Shown here: positions 34,456 through 42,835 of the stretch, one piece after another
Layout of the letters: each line of letters begins with the position of its first letter
How positions within the stretch are numbered: the first letter of the stretch is position 1
Assembly (NCBI GenBank): GCA_050331695.1
Contig: JBHJGP010000010.1
Coordinates: 60,588 to 124,587 of the forward strand
Length of the DNA stretch: 64,000 bases
Source: JBHJGP01 sp050331695
GTDB taxonomy: Bacteria; Pseudomonadota; Alphaproteobacteria; Geminicoccales; Geminicoccaceae
Direction of reading: 5' to 3'
Translations under genes and position numbers: made by a program
Notes under the pieces: generated by a model
The model's database searches: none
Seen by the model: the letters and a program-made list of their open reading frames with translations, nothing else
What the model was told of the DNA's origin: nothing

Positions 34456-35469
34456 TCAGGACGCCGCCGGCGGAAGGTCAGGCAGACTTTCGTCGACCTT
34501 GGCCAGTGCGTCGCTGTCGAGGGGCGGACGGTCCAACAAGAACAAGACGCCGCCGATGATCGACAACAGGATCATGAGCGCGCGGATCAGAAGGGCCACT
34601 GCCAGCCCCTGGGCCGCTGTGCCGCCGGCCTCGAGCAGGAGCACGCTGAAGCACCATTCCCACCAGCCGACATTGTTCGGCGACACCGGGATCATGCTGA
34701 GGAACATGATTACGGGCGTGATCACCATGACGTCGAGCAGAGGCGGCTCGAAGCCGATGCTCCGGGCGACGGTGTAGACCAGTAGCCCGCCCAGGACCTG
34801 AAACACGACCGAATAGGCGACGCTCTTGAAGAGCACGCGCCGCTGATAGCGAAAGACCCGGATTTCGGTCATCATGCTATCGAACTTGCGCGCGAGCTTG
34901 GCGACGAAGCCGGGCAGCGGCCAGGATTCGATGATCCGCTCGAGCGAAAAGCTCGTCACCATCGAGACGATGAAAATCGCGCAGCAGAGAACCGTGCCGG
35001 CAATCGACAGGGTGATGATCGGATTGCCGACGAGCCGCGAATTGAATGCGAAGAAGACGAGCGCTGTCAGCACCAAGCCGATCAGACCGCTGGCGCGCTC
35101 CAAGATGACCGAGGCGCCGGAGACGGAGTAGCTCTTGGCATTGCGGCCGAGGAGATACATGCGCACAACGTCGCCGCCGAACATGGACGGCGCAAAATTG
35201 TTGAAGAACCGTCCGATCAAATAGTAGCGAAACAGCATGAGCTGGGTGATGCCCACGTCCCGGGCGCGGACGAACAGGCTCCAGCGATAGCTGCTGACCA
35301 CGTCCTGGGTGATCGTGATCAGAAACGCGAGGGCCAGGAGTGCCGGCTGAATGTTGCCGAGCTCCCGGAGGAGCTTGCGGCCGTTATCGTCCCACAACAA
35401 AAGAGCCGCGATCAGGGCCAGACCGATCGCCAGCTTCAGCATCCAGACCAAGCGTTTCGTCTTTGGCAT
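34456..35469 (-). CDS. Flippase-like integral membrane protein (LPG synthase transmembrane family)
   Basis: A 337-residue polytopic protein with about eight predicted helices, of the lysylphosphatidylglycerol synthase transmembrane/UPF0104 family. Typical are SYRWSLFVRARDVG, the YYLIGRFFNNFAPSMFGGDVVRMYLL block and SMIPVSPNNVGWWEWCF. Members lacking the synthetase domain are proposed lipid or glycolipid flippases. The next gene upstream on the same strand is a surface-type acyltransferase about 280 bases away, so a role in envelope glycolipids or polysaccharides is possible but unproven. Confidence 0.82.
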   Translation of the reverse strand: MPKTKRLVWMLKLAIGLALIAALLLWDDNGRKLLRELGNIQPALLALAFLITITQDVVSSYRWSLFVRARDVGITQLMLFRYYLIGRFFNNFAPSMFGGDVVRMYLLGRNAKSYSVSGASVILERASGLIGLVLTALVFFAFNSRLVGNPIITLSIAGTVLCCAIFIVSMVTSFSLERIIESWPLPGFVAKLARKFDSMMTEIRVFRYQRRVLFKSVAYSVVFQVLGGLLVYTVARSIGFEPPLLDVMVITPVIMFLSMIPVSPNNVGWWEWCFSVLLLEAGGTAAQGLAVALLIRALMILLSIIGGVLFLLDRPPLDSDALAKVDESLPDLPPAAS

Positions 35470-35749
35470 CAGGTTCCCCGCCGCGCCGTCGGATCAGGAC
35501 GGGCGAACTGTGTGGCGATCGATGTTTGATTTGTCGGATAGCCGCGGGACGCACAAGGCTTCAGTGTCCCGGGTCACATGGGCCGGCGGAATTGGATCAT
35601 TCAATCCATTCACTTGTGTTCTTCTGCACGTTGATAGACAAGCAGGAAAGGTCGCCCTTAGCGATCAAATGTAAACCGGCGCCTTAAGGTATAGAGTTTC
35701 GGCATCGCAACGGGACAAGCGATTGGAAGAGGGCGCAGACCGAAGGCCG

Positions 35750-36724
35750 TTACGCGTCCTCCGGCCGGCGCGAGCCGATCTTTTTGGCAGGCACGCCGCC
35801 GCTGACACCAAAGGCGTCGGTGGGCTTGGTGACGACGGCGCCGGCGCCCACGATCGAATGTTCGCCTAAGGTCACGCCACCCAAGATATGGACGTCCGAG
35901 CCAAGCCAACATCCGGGTCCGACACGGGTTGGTCCCATCGGCTTGGATCCCTGCTGGGCGATCGGCACGTCCAGCCGGGCTGTATTGTAGTTGCAACCGC
36001 CGGCGATGTAGGACATCGGTCCGACGACCACGTCGTCCTCAATCGTGACATCGTCACCGGCGACCGCCTGGATGACGCAGGCCATGGCCAGGCCGCAGCG
36101 GTCGCCGACGGCAATCTTGGCATTCTTCGCCGATATGATTACGCCGTGGGACAGGATGGCGTCATCGCCAATGCTGATGGCGTTGTCGGTGCTGGGATCG
36201 CGGGCATCGAGGACGCAGCCATCGCTGATGACGACCCGGTTACCCAGATGGATTCGCTGGGGATGGAGGAGCGAGACGTTGCGGCCGAACACGACGCCCT
36301 TGCCGCAGGAACCCAAGATCCGCTTGAACAACATGCTGCGGAGCGCGAGCCCGAGGGCGCCGGGGACGATCGAGGCCCAGCTGCATAGCTCGAACAGAAA
36401 GAGACGCCAAAGCGATCTCGATCCGACCATGACGTCTTGGTAGCGGGTGAGCGCCGAGCCCCCCTCGGTGATGGCTTTATGGGTTTTGGGCAGGCGGTCG
36501 GGCACAGGGTTTGGCCCGTGACCGGCGGTTGATGCTTGGGGGCTTGTATCGCTCATTTGCGTGGAACTGGCCTTGGCGATGGATGTGGACGGATCGTTTA
36601 TTCCATCCTGACTGGCGGGCGAGACACTTTCTTCAACGTTTCTCGCGCGGACGCGTTCAATACCACTCGGCTCGCCGGTTTCCGGTGATGCAGGAAAACG
36701 ATCGCTGCGCAGGACGTTAGCCAC
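35750..36724 (-). CDS. Hexapeptide-repeat acyltransferase
   Basis: A 324-residue left-handed beta-helix acyltransferase. Hexapeptide repeats cover about residues 150-315 (NVSLLHPQRIHLGNRVVISDG; GDDAILSHGVIISA; GPMSYIAGGCNYN; GEHSIVGAGAVVT) as in CysE/WbbJ/LacA relatives that O-acetylate sugars. A hydrophobic segment at about 115-135 may anchor it to the membrane. The first 100 residues are Ser/Thr/Pro-rich and look disordered. The start is uncertain: GTG at 36724 has an AGGG upstream, but ATG at 36556 would remove 56 residues of the tail. Acceptor substrate unknown. Confidence 0.78.
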   Translation of the reverse strand: MANVLRSDRFPASPETGEPSGIERVRARNVEESVSPASQDGINDPSTSIAKASSTQMSDTSPQASTAGHGPNPVPDRLPKTHKAITEGGSALTRYQDVMVGSRSLWRLFLFELCSWASIVPGALGLALRSMLFKRILGSCGKGVVFGRNVSLLHPQRIHLGNRVVISDGCVLDARDPSTDNAISIGDDAILSHGVIISAKNAKIAVGDRCGLAMACVIQAVAGDDVTIEDDVVVGPMSYIAGGCNYNTARLDVPIAQQGSKPMGPTRVGPGCWLGSDVHILGGVTLGEHSIVGAGAVVTKPTDAFGVSGGVPAKKIGSRRPEDA

Positions 36725-37005
36725 GGGACTACCCTTCGTCGATTTGTCTCAATTTAGTGAAATCTACCTGGAGGCGAAAGTTCTGAAGAATTGTTTCGAT
36801 ACTCCAGAGCGCAGCACGCCGCCCGGCCGATCAACCCATTCGCACTGGCAAGGCTAGGCCATACCCCTGAAAGTTCGCTGAACGCCATGACCCCCACTGT
36901 GACGCAGGTCATTGGTGATCGGCATTTCAAGAGTGGCCCGGAACACTAGCCGCGATCTCGGCGAAGTAGCGAGAAGTTGTCTCCGGACCTGAAGGCCGGT
37001 ATCCG

Positions 37006-37740
37006 ATGCCGATCAGCGTGGAGGAGGTCTTGGCAGAGCCGTCTGAAGGTGCGGTTCTGGGCTCGCTTCTGTCCTGGACGGGGGCACGGTGCCCGGAGAG
37101 GCGGACGCTCGAGGGCCGGCGCGTTCGGCTGGTCCCGCTGGACGCAGCGCACCACGCGCCCGGCCTGTTTCACTGTTCTCACGGCAGCAAGGAAGACGCT
37201 CTCTGGACCTATCTCAGCGTCGGCCCTTTTGGCTCGCCCGAAGCCATGAACAGGTGGCTCGAGCAAATGTCCGCTAGCCAGGACCCATTGTTCCTGACCG
37301 TAATCGGCTCCGACGACGAGCCTGCCGGCATGGTCTCGTTCATGCGAATCGATCCACCGATGGGCGTGATCGAAATCGGCAATATTTGGTTCGCGCCACT
37401 CCTGCAGCGAACAACGGCCGCGACCGAGGTGATTTTTCTCATGATCGATTACGTTTTTACCGAACTCGGCTATCGACGCCTCGAGTGGAAATGCAACGCT
37501 CTCAATACGCCATCGCGGCGGGCGGCAGACCGCTTCGGATTCACGTTCGAAGGGGTGTTTCGCCAGCACCAGGTGGTGAAAGGGCGAAATCGCGACACGG
37601 CCTGGTACGCCCTGGTTGATCACGAATGGCCACGGCTACGCGGCTGTTTCGAGCGATGGCTGGCGGACGACAACTTCGACGAACAGGGATATCAGAAATC
37701 CAGCTTGAGATCGCTGATCGCCGCTAGTTTGGAACCGTGA
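37006..37740 (+). CDS. GNAT family N-acetyltransferase, RimJ/RimL type
   Basis: A 244-residue GNAT protein. After about 35 unconserved residues the domain begins LEGRRVRLVPLDAAHHAPGLF, with IEIGNIWFAPLLQRTTAATEVIFLMIDYVF as the core strands and acetyl-CoA-binding helix, and ALNTPSRRAADRFGFTFEGVFRQ as the C-terminal strand-helix that marks the RimJ/RimL-like class. Such enzymes acetylate protein N-termini, amino acids or antibiotics; this one's acceptor is unknown. The 3' end overlaps the convergent cytochrome c gene by 17 bases. Confidence 0.85.
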   Translation: MPISVEEVLAEPSEGAVLGSLLSWTGARCPERRTLEGRRVRLVPLDAAHHAPGLFHCSHGSKEDALWTYLSVGPFGSPEAMNRWLEQMSASQDPLFLTVIGSDDEPAGMVSFMRIDPPMGVIEIGNIWFAPLLQRTTAATEVIFLMIDYVFTELGYRRLEWKCNALNTPSRRAADRFGFTFEGVFRQHQVVKGRNRDTAWYALVDHEWPRLRGCFERWLADDNFDEQGYQKSSLRSLIAASLEP

Positions 37741-38056
37741 CGATGACCTCGAGGCTCGAGTACCACGCGATGATATCGGCCATGTCCTCTTCGGAAAGCC
37801 CCTGGGCGATGACCGTCATCTGCTCATGCGAGCGTTCTCCAGCGCGAAAAGCGTCAAGCTGCCGGCGCAAGTAGATGGCGCTTTCACCGCCGATATTGGG
37901 AGCGTCCGGCTGTCTGGCGATGCCGTCAATACCATGGCAGACGCTGCATTGTTGGGCTTTGGTCCGGCCGGCTGCCGCGTCCGCCGCCATTGCCTGATTA
38001 AATGACCATACGGTGACACCGATCACAGCCGCACTTTTCAGGATGCCATAGATCAA
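37724..38056 (-). CDS. Periplasmic c-type cytochrome, class I
   Basis: A small monohaem cytochrome c of 110 residues. A signal peptide (SAAVIGVTVWSFNQAMAA) is followed by the haem site CSVCHG and a distal Met in the MTVIAQGLSEEDM region, the c553/c4-half pattern with IAWYSSLE near the end. Start TTG at 38056 is chosen because GGGAGG at 38068-38063 lies 6 bases upstream; longer in-frame starts put charged residues and two extra cysteines ahead of the signal. It lies directly downstream of a PQQ sugar dehydrogenase on the same strand, so it may accept electrons from it. Confidence 0.85.
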   Translation of the reverse strand: MIYGILKSAAVIGVTVWSFNQAMAADAAAGRTKAQQCSVCHGIDGIARQPDAPNIGGESAIYLRRQLDAFRAGERSHEQMTVIAQGLSEEDMADIIAWYSSLEVIVTVPN

Positions 38057-38083
38057 AGGGCACCTCCCACACACGATATGGTT

Positions 38084-38114
38084 CGCCCCGGGGAAGACCC
38101 CGGGGCGTTTTTTT
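38084..38114 (+). terminator. Perfect intrinsic-terminator-like hairpin
   Basis: CGCCCCGGGG at 38084-38093, loop AAGA, then CCCCGGGGCG at 38098-38107 and seven T at 38108-38114. It is a textbook intrinsic terminator when read on the plus strand, yet both flanking genes are on the minus strand. On the minus strand the hairpin is preceded by A's and followed by GAACC, so it would be at best a weak terminator between the sugar dehydrogenase and the cytochrome c. Confidence 0.8.
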
Positions 38115-38116
38115 AT

Positions 38117-39403
38117 CTAGCCCTCGGCCTGATACGAGATGCGGTAGATCGCGCCTGCGAAATCGTCCGAGACCAGGAGGGAGCCGACGGGCAGGGTGAC
38201 GACGTCGACCGGACGGCCCAAATACTCACCGGTCTCCTCGTCAAGCCAACCCTCCGCGAACACTTTCGTGTTCTCGGCGCCGCCTTCCTCGTTCAGGCTC
38301 GTGAACATGACCCGGGCGCCAACCGGTGTCGTCCGGTTCCAGGAGCCGTGCTGCGCCGAGAAGATCCCGCCCTGATATTCTTCCGGGAACTGGCTCTTGT
38401 CGTAGAAGGTCATGCCGAGATCGGCGGCATGGGCGGTCATCTCGACCTCGGGATAGACGATGTCCGTCGGCGGCTCCTCGTCCTGATACTCGTTGGTGCG
38501 AACCTTGCCGCCGCCCATCCAGGGAAAGCCGAAGTTCTGCCCCTGCTCGGTGATGCGGTTGATCTCACCGGGCGGAATGTCGTCGCCCATGCCATCGACC
38601 TGATTGTCGGTGAACCAGAGTTCGCCGTTGGCCGGATTGAAATCGTGGCCGACGGAGTTGCGGATGCCGAGCGCGTAAATCTCTCGCTCCGTACCGTCCC
38701 GGTTCATCCGGATCATGCCGCCGATGCCGTGCTCGGCGTAGAGCTCGCTTTTTTCTTTGGGCGGCACGTTGAACGGCTGGCCCAGTGAGATGTAGAGCTT
38801 GTTATCGGGGCCAATGTCGCAAACCCGGGCGCCGTGATTGAAGCTCTCTTCCTCGGGCGGGATCAACTCGCCCTGGGCGACCACCTCGCCAACGGCAACG
38901 TCGGGGGTCTCATAGAAGAACTCGGCGGCCGGAAAGACCAGCACGCGATTGTGCTCGGCAACGTAGAGAAAGCCGTCATCGGAGAAGCAGACGCCGTTGG
39001 GCACATTGAACTGCAAGGACGGCGCAAACTGTTTCACCTCATCGGCGACCCGGTCCTTGTTGCGATCGGTGACCGCCCAGACCTTGTCTTTACGCGTGCC
39101 GACGAAGACCATTCCGGTCGACTTGCCGATCGCCATGTGCCGGGCGTCGGGCACGACGGCGTAGAGCTCGATCGAGAAACCGGAAGGCATCTCGATCCGC
39201 TCCAGATTGGCCTGGAGCTGTTCCGCGTATTCGCCGCCCTGATCCACCGTTTCGATGTCCATCGAGGTGCCGGTCGGCTGGAAGTTTTGTAGCTTCGACA
39301 TGTTCTCGCTGTCGTTGGCCACCGCCGAAGGCGCCAGGGCGATCGTCGCAGCCCCAAGGAACAAAGAGCCAGCAAGGACAGCTGGTCCGTACGTGATTCG
39401 CAT
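38117..39403 (-). CDS. PQQ-dependent sugar dehydrogenase, soluble aldose/sorbosone dehydrogenase-like
   Basis: A 428-residue secreted protein with a signal peptide (MRITYGPAVLAGSLFLGAAT start) and a six-bladed beta-propeller of the soluble quinoprotein glucose/sorbosone dehydrogenase family. Propeller landmarks are MVFVGTRKDKVWAVTD, NGVCFSDDGFLYVAEHNRVLVF, FNHGARVCDIGPDNKLYISLG, LGIRNSVGHDFNPANGELWFTDN and QHGSWNRTTPVG. Such enzymes oxidise aldoses in the periplasm with bound PQQ. ATG at 39403 is chosen by GGGAGG upstream. A cytochrome c gene follows. PQQ synthesis genes are not in the window. Confidence 0.87.
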   Translation of the reverse strand: MRITYGPAVLAGSLFLGAATIALAPSAVANDSENMSKLQNFQPTGTSMDIETVDQGGEYAEQLQANLERIEMPSGFSIELYAVVPDARHMAIGKSTGMVFVGTRKDKVWAVTDRNKDRVADEVKQFAPSLQFNVPNGVCFSDDGFLYVAEHNRVLVFPAAEFFYETPDVAVGEVVAQGELIPPEEESFNHGARVCDIGPDNKLYISLGQPFNVPPKEKSELYAEHGIGGMIRMNRDGTEREIYALGIRNSVGHDFNPANGELWFTDNQVDGMGDDIPPGEINRITEQGQNFGFPWMGGGKVRTNEYQDEEPPTDIVYPEVEMTAHAADLGMTFYDKSQFPEEYQGGIFSAQHGSWNRTTPVGARVMFTSLNEEGGAENTKVFAEGWLDEETGEYLGRPVDVVTLPVGSLLVSDDFAGAIYRISYQAEG

Positions 39404-39504
39404 TTCGAGCCTCCCGGAAGACGTCACGTTGGTTAGTCGGTTGCGCGTGAGGTATACCGTCGTGCGAATGGAGGGGACAAGCGGCTGGATTGCCCCAGTC
39501 CGAT

Positions 39505-39532
39505 GATCACACAACTGCTAGGACCTGTGATC
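39505..39532. promoter_or_regulatory. Inverted repeat, candidate operator between sugar dehydrogenase and TRAP genes
   Basis: GATCACA at 39505-39511 and TGTGATC at 39526-39532 are perfect inverted 7-base arms with a 14-base spacer. The pair lies in the divergent region between the sugar dehydrogenase and dctP, 97 bases before dctP. Arms of this kind are common in regulator binding sites (FadR/GntR or Crp/Fnr types), but which protein would bind is unknown. Confidence 0.35.
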
Positions 39533-39628
39533 GCGCTTTCTCCAACGGACCCTCCGGTTGACAGAATCGTGGTGGGGCCGGCAAAGGTACGACCACGACC
39601 AGCAGGTTACGTGAAAAGGGAGGATTTG

Positions 39629-40765
39629 ATGGCCGAGAATGCGAACAAGAACACGGGACGCCGGCGTTTTCTGAAAGGCGCCGCGATCACGGCCGGAGCG
39701 ACCGCAACAGGCGCCGTCGCCATGCCCAACATCGCCCGGGCGCAGGCGACCGTTCTGAAGATGCAGGGCTCCTGGGGCGCGACCAACATCTTCTCGGAGA
39801 TGGCGCAGCAATATGCCGACCGGGTCGACAAAATGTCGGGCGGCAGCTTGAAGATCGACTATCTGCCTGCGGGCGCGGTGGTCAAAGCATTTCAGGTTCA
39901 GGACGCCTGCCATGACGGCATTCTCGATGCCGCCCACACGGTGACCGCCTACTGGTACGGCAAGAACAAGGCCGCATCCTTATTCGGAACCGGGCCCGTT
40001 TTCGGCGCCAACGCCGCGCAAATCCTCGCCTGGATCCATTATGGCGGCGGCAAGGACATGTACAACGAGCTGGTTCAGGATGTGTTGGGCCTGGATCTGG
40101 TTGGTTTCTTCTGCATGCCGATGCCGACCCAGCCTCTAGGCTGGTTCAACCGGCACATCCAGGGCGCGGGGGATATGGAGGGCCTCAAATACCGCACCGT
40201 TGGCCTGGCGACCGACATCATGCAGGGCATGGGCCTCAGCGTTACCCAGCTCCCCGGCGGCGAGATCGTGCCCGCCCTGGAGCGGGGTGTGATCGAAGCC
40301 TTCGAATTCAACAACCCCACGTCAGACCGTCAGTTCGGCGCCCAGGACGTATCCAAGCACTACCATATGGGTTCCTACCACCAGGCGGCGGAATTCTTCG
40401 AGATCATCTTCAACAAGAGCCGGTTCGACAGCCTGCCGGCGGAGCACCAAGCGATCCTCGAACATGCGGCCGAGGCAGCCAATACCGCCAATTACGGCTT
40501 GGCCATGGACCGTTACAGCGCCGATCTGCAGACGCTGATCAATGAGGACGGAGTCAACGTCTACCGGACCGATCCCTCGATCATGCAGGCGCAGCTGGAA
40601 AGCTGGGATAAGGTTATGGAGGGGCTTCTCGAGGACGAGTTCTTCGCCAAGGTGGTCGAAAGCCAGAAAGCCTGGTCCGAGCGGGTCGCGTTCTACGACA
40701 TCATGAACCAGGCCGACTACAAGCTCGCCTACGAGCACTACTTCCCGGGCAAGCTCGGCTTTTAG
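39629..40765 (+). CDS. dctP: TRAP transporter substrate-binding protein, DctP family with Tat signal
   Basis: Periplasmic solute receptor of a TRAP transporter, 378 residues. The N-terminus has a twin-arginine signal (GRRRFLKGAAITAGATATGA) ending near ARAQA. The mature sequence (LKMQGSWGATNIFSEMAQQY, GPVFGANAAQILAWIHYGGG, MPMPTQPLGWFN, YRTVGLATDIMQGMG, LPGGEIVPALERGVIEAFEF) fits the mannitol/chloroaromatic branch (COG4663, FcbT1-like) whose ligands are mostly carboxylates. ATG at 39629 is set by AAGGGAGG six bases upstream and the Tat signal. Followed by dctQ and dctM; ligand unknown. Confidence 0.93.
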   Translation: MAENANKNTGRRRFLKGAAITAGATATGAVAMPNIARAQATVLKMQGSWGATNIFSEMAQQYADRVDKMSGGSLKIDYLPAGAVVKAFQVQDACHDGILDAAHTVTAYWYGKNKAASLFGTGPVFGANAAQILAWIHYGGGKDMYNELVQDVLGLDLVGFFCMPMPTQPLGWFNRHIQGAGDMEGLKYRTVGLATDIMQGMGLSVTQLPGGEIVPALERGVIEAFEFNNPTSDRQFGAQDVSKHYHMGSYHQAAEFFEIIFNKSRFDSLPAEHQAILEHAAEAANTANYGLAMDRYSADLQTLINEDGVNVYRTDPSIMQAQLESWDKVMEGLLEDEFFAKVVESQKAWSERVAFYDIMNQADYKLAYEHYFPGKLGF

Positions 40766-40799
40766 GCCCTCTCGTCTTTGTTGATGCCGGACGGCCCTT

Positions 40800-40826
40800 G
40801 GGGGTGGCTCAGCCTTTGCCACCCCC
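40800..40826 (+). other. Intercistronic hairpin between dctP and dctQ
   Basis: GGGGGTGGC (40800-40808) and GCCACCCCC (40818-40826) form a perfect 9-base stem with a 9-base loop and no T run. It sits in the only sizeable gap inside the TRAP operon, 35 bases after the dctP stop. Hairpins at this place often protect the upstream mRNA so that the binding protein is made in excess over the membrane subunits. Confidence 0.6.
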
Positions 40827-40852
40827 GATCCGGCCGGGGCTTGGAGTAGTCG

Positions 40853-41476
40853 ATGGAGCAGTTCATCGCCATCGCCGACAAGATCTCGGCCTGGTTCGGC
40901 AAGGCTTTCGCCTGGTGCATCATGATCATGGCCTTCGGCGTGGGCTACGAGGTGTTCATGCGCTATGCGCTGCGCAACCCGACCTCCTGGGCGTTCGACG
41001 TCAGCTACATGATGTACGGTGCCCTGTTCATGATGGCAGGCGCCTACACCCTGTCGCGCGACGGCCATGTCCGCGGCGACTTTCTTTACCGGCTATGGCC
41101 GCCGAAGGTGCAGGCGCGGGTCGAGCTGGTTCTCTACTTCCTGTTCTTTTTCCCGGGCATTTTGGCGCTGATCATCGCCGGCTGGAAATATGCCGCCCGG
41201 TCCTACCGCTATCAGGAGGTCAGCGTCATGAGCCCGGCCGGCGTGCCGATCTTTCAGTTCAAGGCGATCATCGTCGCCGCCGGCCTGTTGCTCCTGCTCC
41301 AGGGCGCGGCCCAGGTCTGTCGTTGCTTGATTTGCATGCGCGATGGCGCCTGGCCGAAGCATGCCGACGACGTCGAGGAGCTCGAAGACATTCTCCTGAG
41401 TAAAGCGCAGCGGGAAGCCCTTGATCACGGGTCCGAGGCCGTGGACGTGGTGCGGCCCGGAGACCGACGCCAATGA
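40853..41476 (+). CDS. dctQ: TRAP transporter small permease, DctQ family
   Basis: Small membrane subunit of the TRAP transporter, 207 residues, with four predicted helices: AWCIMIMAFGVGYEVFMRYA, SYMMYGALFMMAGAYTL, VLYFLFFFPGILALIIAGW and IIVAAGLLLLLQGAAQVCR. NPTSWAFDVSYMMYG is a typical DctQ segment. The C-terminal 40 residues are charged and cytoplasmic. GGAGTAGTCG precedes the ATG. Its end overlaps dctM by 4 bases (ATGA). Confidence 0.92.
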   Translation: MEQFIAIADKISAWFGKAFAWCIMIMAFGVGYEVFMRYALRNPTSWAFDVSYMMYGALFMMAGAYTLSRDGHVRGDFLYRLWPPKVQARVELVLYFLFFFPGILALIIAGWKYAARSYRYQEVSVMSPAGVPIFQFKAIIVAAGLLLLLQGAAQVCRCLICMRDGAWPKHADDVEELEDILLSKAQREALDHGSEAVDVVRPGDRRQ

Positions 41477-42828
41477 CCGATCCCCAGGTCGCGGTCATGA
41501 TGCTGGGGATTTTCATCCTCACCATCTTTCTGGGCTTTCCGATTGCCTTCACCCTGATGGCGATGGCCGTCTTCTTCGGCTACTACGCCTATTATGACGC
41601 CGAGCGGATGTCGTCGATCTTCGACAATCGGATCTTCGATCTGTTCGTCAACCAGACCTATTCGGTCATGGCGAACGACGTGCTCACCGCAATCCCGCTT
41701 TTCCTGTTCATGGGCTACATCGTCGAGCGGGCGAACATCGTCGACCGGCTGTTTCACACGCTCTATGTAACCGCTCGCAATCTGCCGGGCGCCATGGCGG
41801 TCGCGGCGCTGGCCACCTGCGCGCTCTTCGCCACCGCCACCGGCATTATCGGTGCGGTGGTGACCTTGATGGGTATGCTGGCGCTGCCGTCCATGCTTCG
41901 GGCGCGTTACGAGACCAGTTTCGCGGCCGGGGTCATCTGCGCCGGCGGCTGCCTGGGGATCCTGATCCCGCCCTCGATCATGCTGATCGTCTATGCCGCG
42001 ACCTCGAACGTCTCGATCGTCAAGCTCTACGCCGGCGCCATGCTGCCGGGCTTCTTGCTGGCCGGCTTGTACATGCTCTACGTGATCGGGCGGGCCAAGC
42101 TCAATCCGAAGCTGGCACCGAAGCCCAAAGAGGATGACGCGCCTGACCGGTCGGCCCTGGAGGTGGCTTTTCTCCTCATCACCTCTTTCTTTCCGCTGGC
42201 AATCCTGATCCTGTCGGTCCTGGGCGCCATCCTGTTCGGTCTGGCGACGCCGTCCGAAGCGGCATCCGTTGGCGCCCTCGGCGGCTTGGTCCTGGCGGCC
42301 TGCTATCGCTCGCTGACCTGGGATCGGCTTAAGGAAAGCGTCTATCTGACGGTGCGAACCTCGGCCATGGTCTGCTGGCTGTTTGTTGGTTCCTGGACCT
42401 TCAGCTCGGTCTTTTCCTATCTGGGCGGCGAAGCGCTGATCAAGGACTTCGTGGTCGGCCTCGATCTCTCGCCGATCACCTTCCTGATCCTGGCCCAGCT
42501 CATCATCTTCCTGCTCGGCTGGCCGCTCGAATGGTCGGAGATCATCATCATCTTCGTGCCTATTTTCCTTCCGCTCCTGCCGCTGTTCGAGATCGACCCC
42601 TTGTTCTTCGGCATCCTGGTGGCGCTCAACCTGCAGACCTCGTTCCTGACCCCGCCAATGGCCATGTCGGCCTACTATCTCAAGGGGGTGGCGCCCCCGA
42701 CCGTGCAGCTCAATCAGATCTTCCGGGGCGTGATGCCCTATCTGGCCATGATCTTCCTGTCGATGGTCCTGCTCTACGTCTTCCCCGGGATCGCCTTGTT
42801 CCTGCCGGCTTACTTCTACGGCCCGTGA
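41473..42828 (+). CDS. dctM: TRAP transporter large permease, DctM family
   Basis: Large membrane subunit that carries out sodium-coupled transport in TRAP systems. The 451-residue protein has about 11-12 predicted helices, including TIFLGFPIAFTLMAMAVFFG, the pore-region GGCLGILIPPSIMLIVYA and LFGLATPSEAASVGALGGL, both hallmark DctM signatures, and FLTPPMAMSAYYLKGVAPP near the C-terminus, a feature of the FcbT3-like branch. Coupled to dctQ by ATGA and followed after seven bases by the amidase. Confidence 0.94.
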   Translation: MTDPQVAVMMLGIFILTIFLGFPIAFTLMAMAVFFGYYAYYDAERMSSIFDNRIFDLFVNQTYSVMANDVLTAIPLFLFMGYIVERANIVDRLFHTLYVTARNLPGAMAVAALATCALFATATGIIGAVVTLMGMLALPSMLRARYETSFAAGVICAGGCLGILIPPSIMLIVYAATSNVSIVKLYAGAMLPGFLLAGLYMLYVIGRAKLNPKLAPKPKEDDAPDRSALEVAFLLITSFFPLAILILSVLGAILFGLATPSEAASVGALGGLVLAACYRSLTWDRLKESVYLTVRTSAMVCWLFVGSWTFSSVFSYLGGEALIKDFVVGLDLSPITFLILAQLIIFLLGWPLEWSEIIIIFVPIFLPLLPLFEIDPLFFGILVALNLQTSFLTPPMAMSAYYLKGVAPPTVQLNQIFRGVMPYLAMIFLSMVLLYVFPGIALFLPAYFYGP

Positions 42829-42835
42829 GATCGCT

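Noticed and set aside
39558..39590. TTGACA upstream of dctP as a promoter
   Set aside because: No -10 match at proper spacing; only the -35 half looks good.
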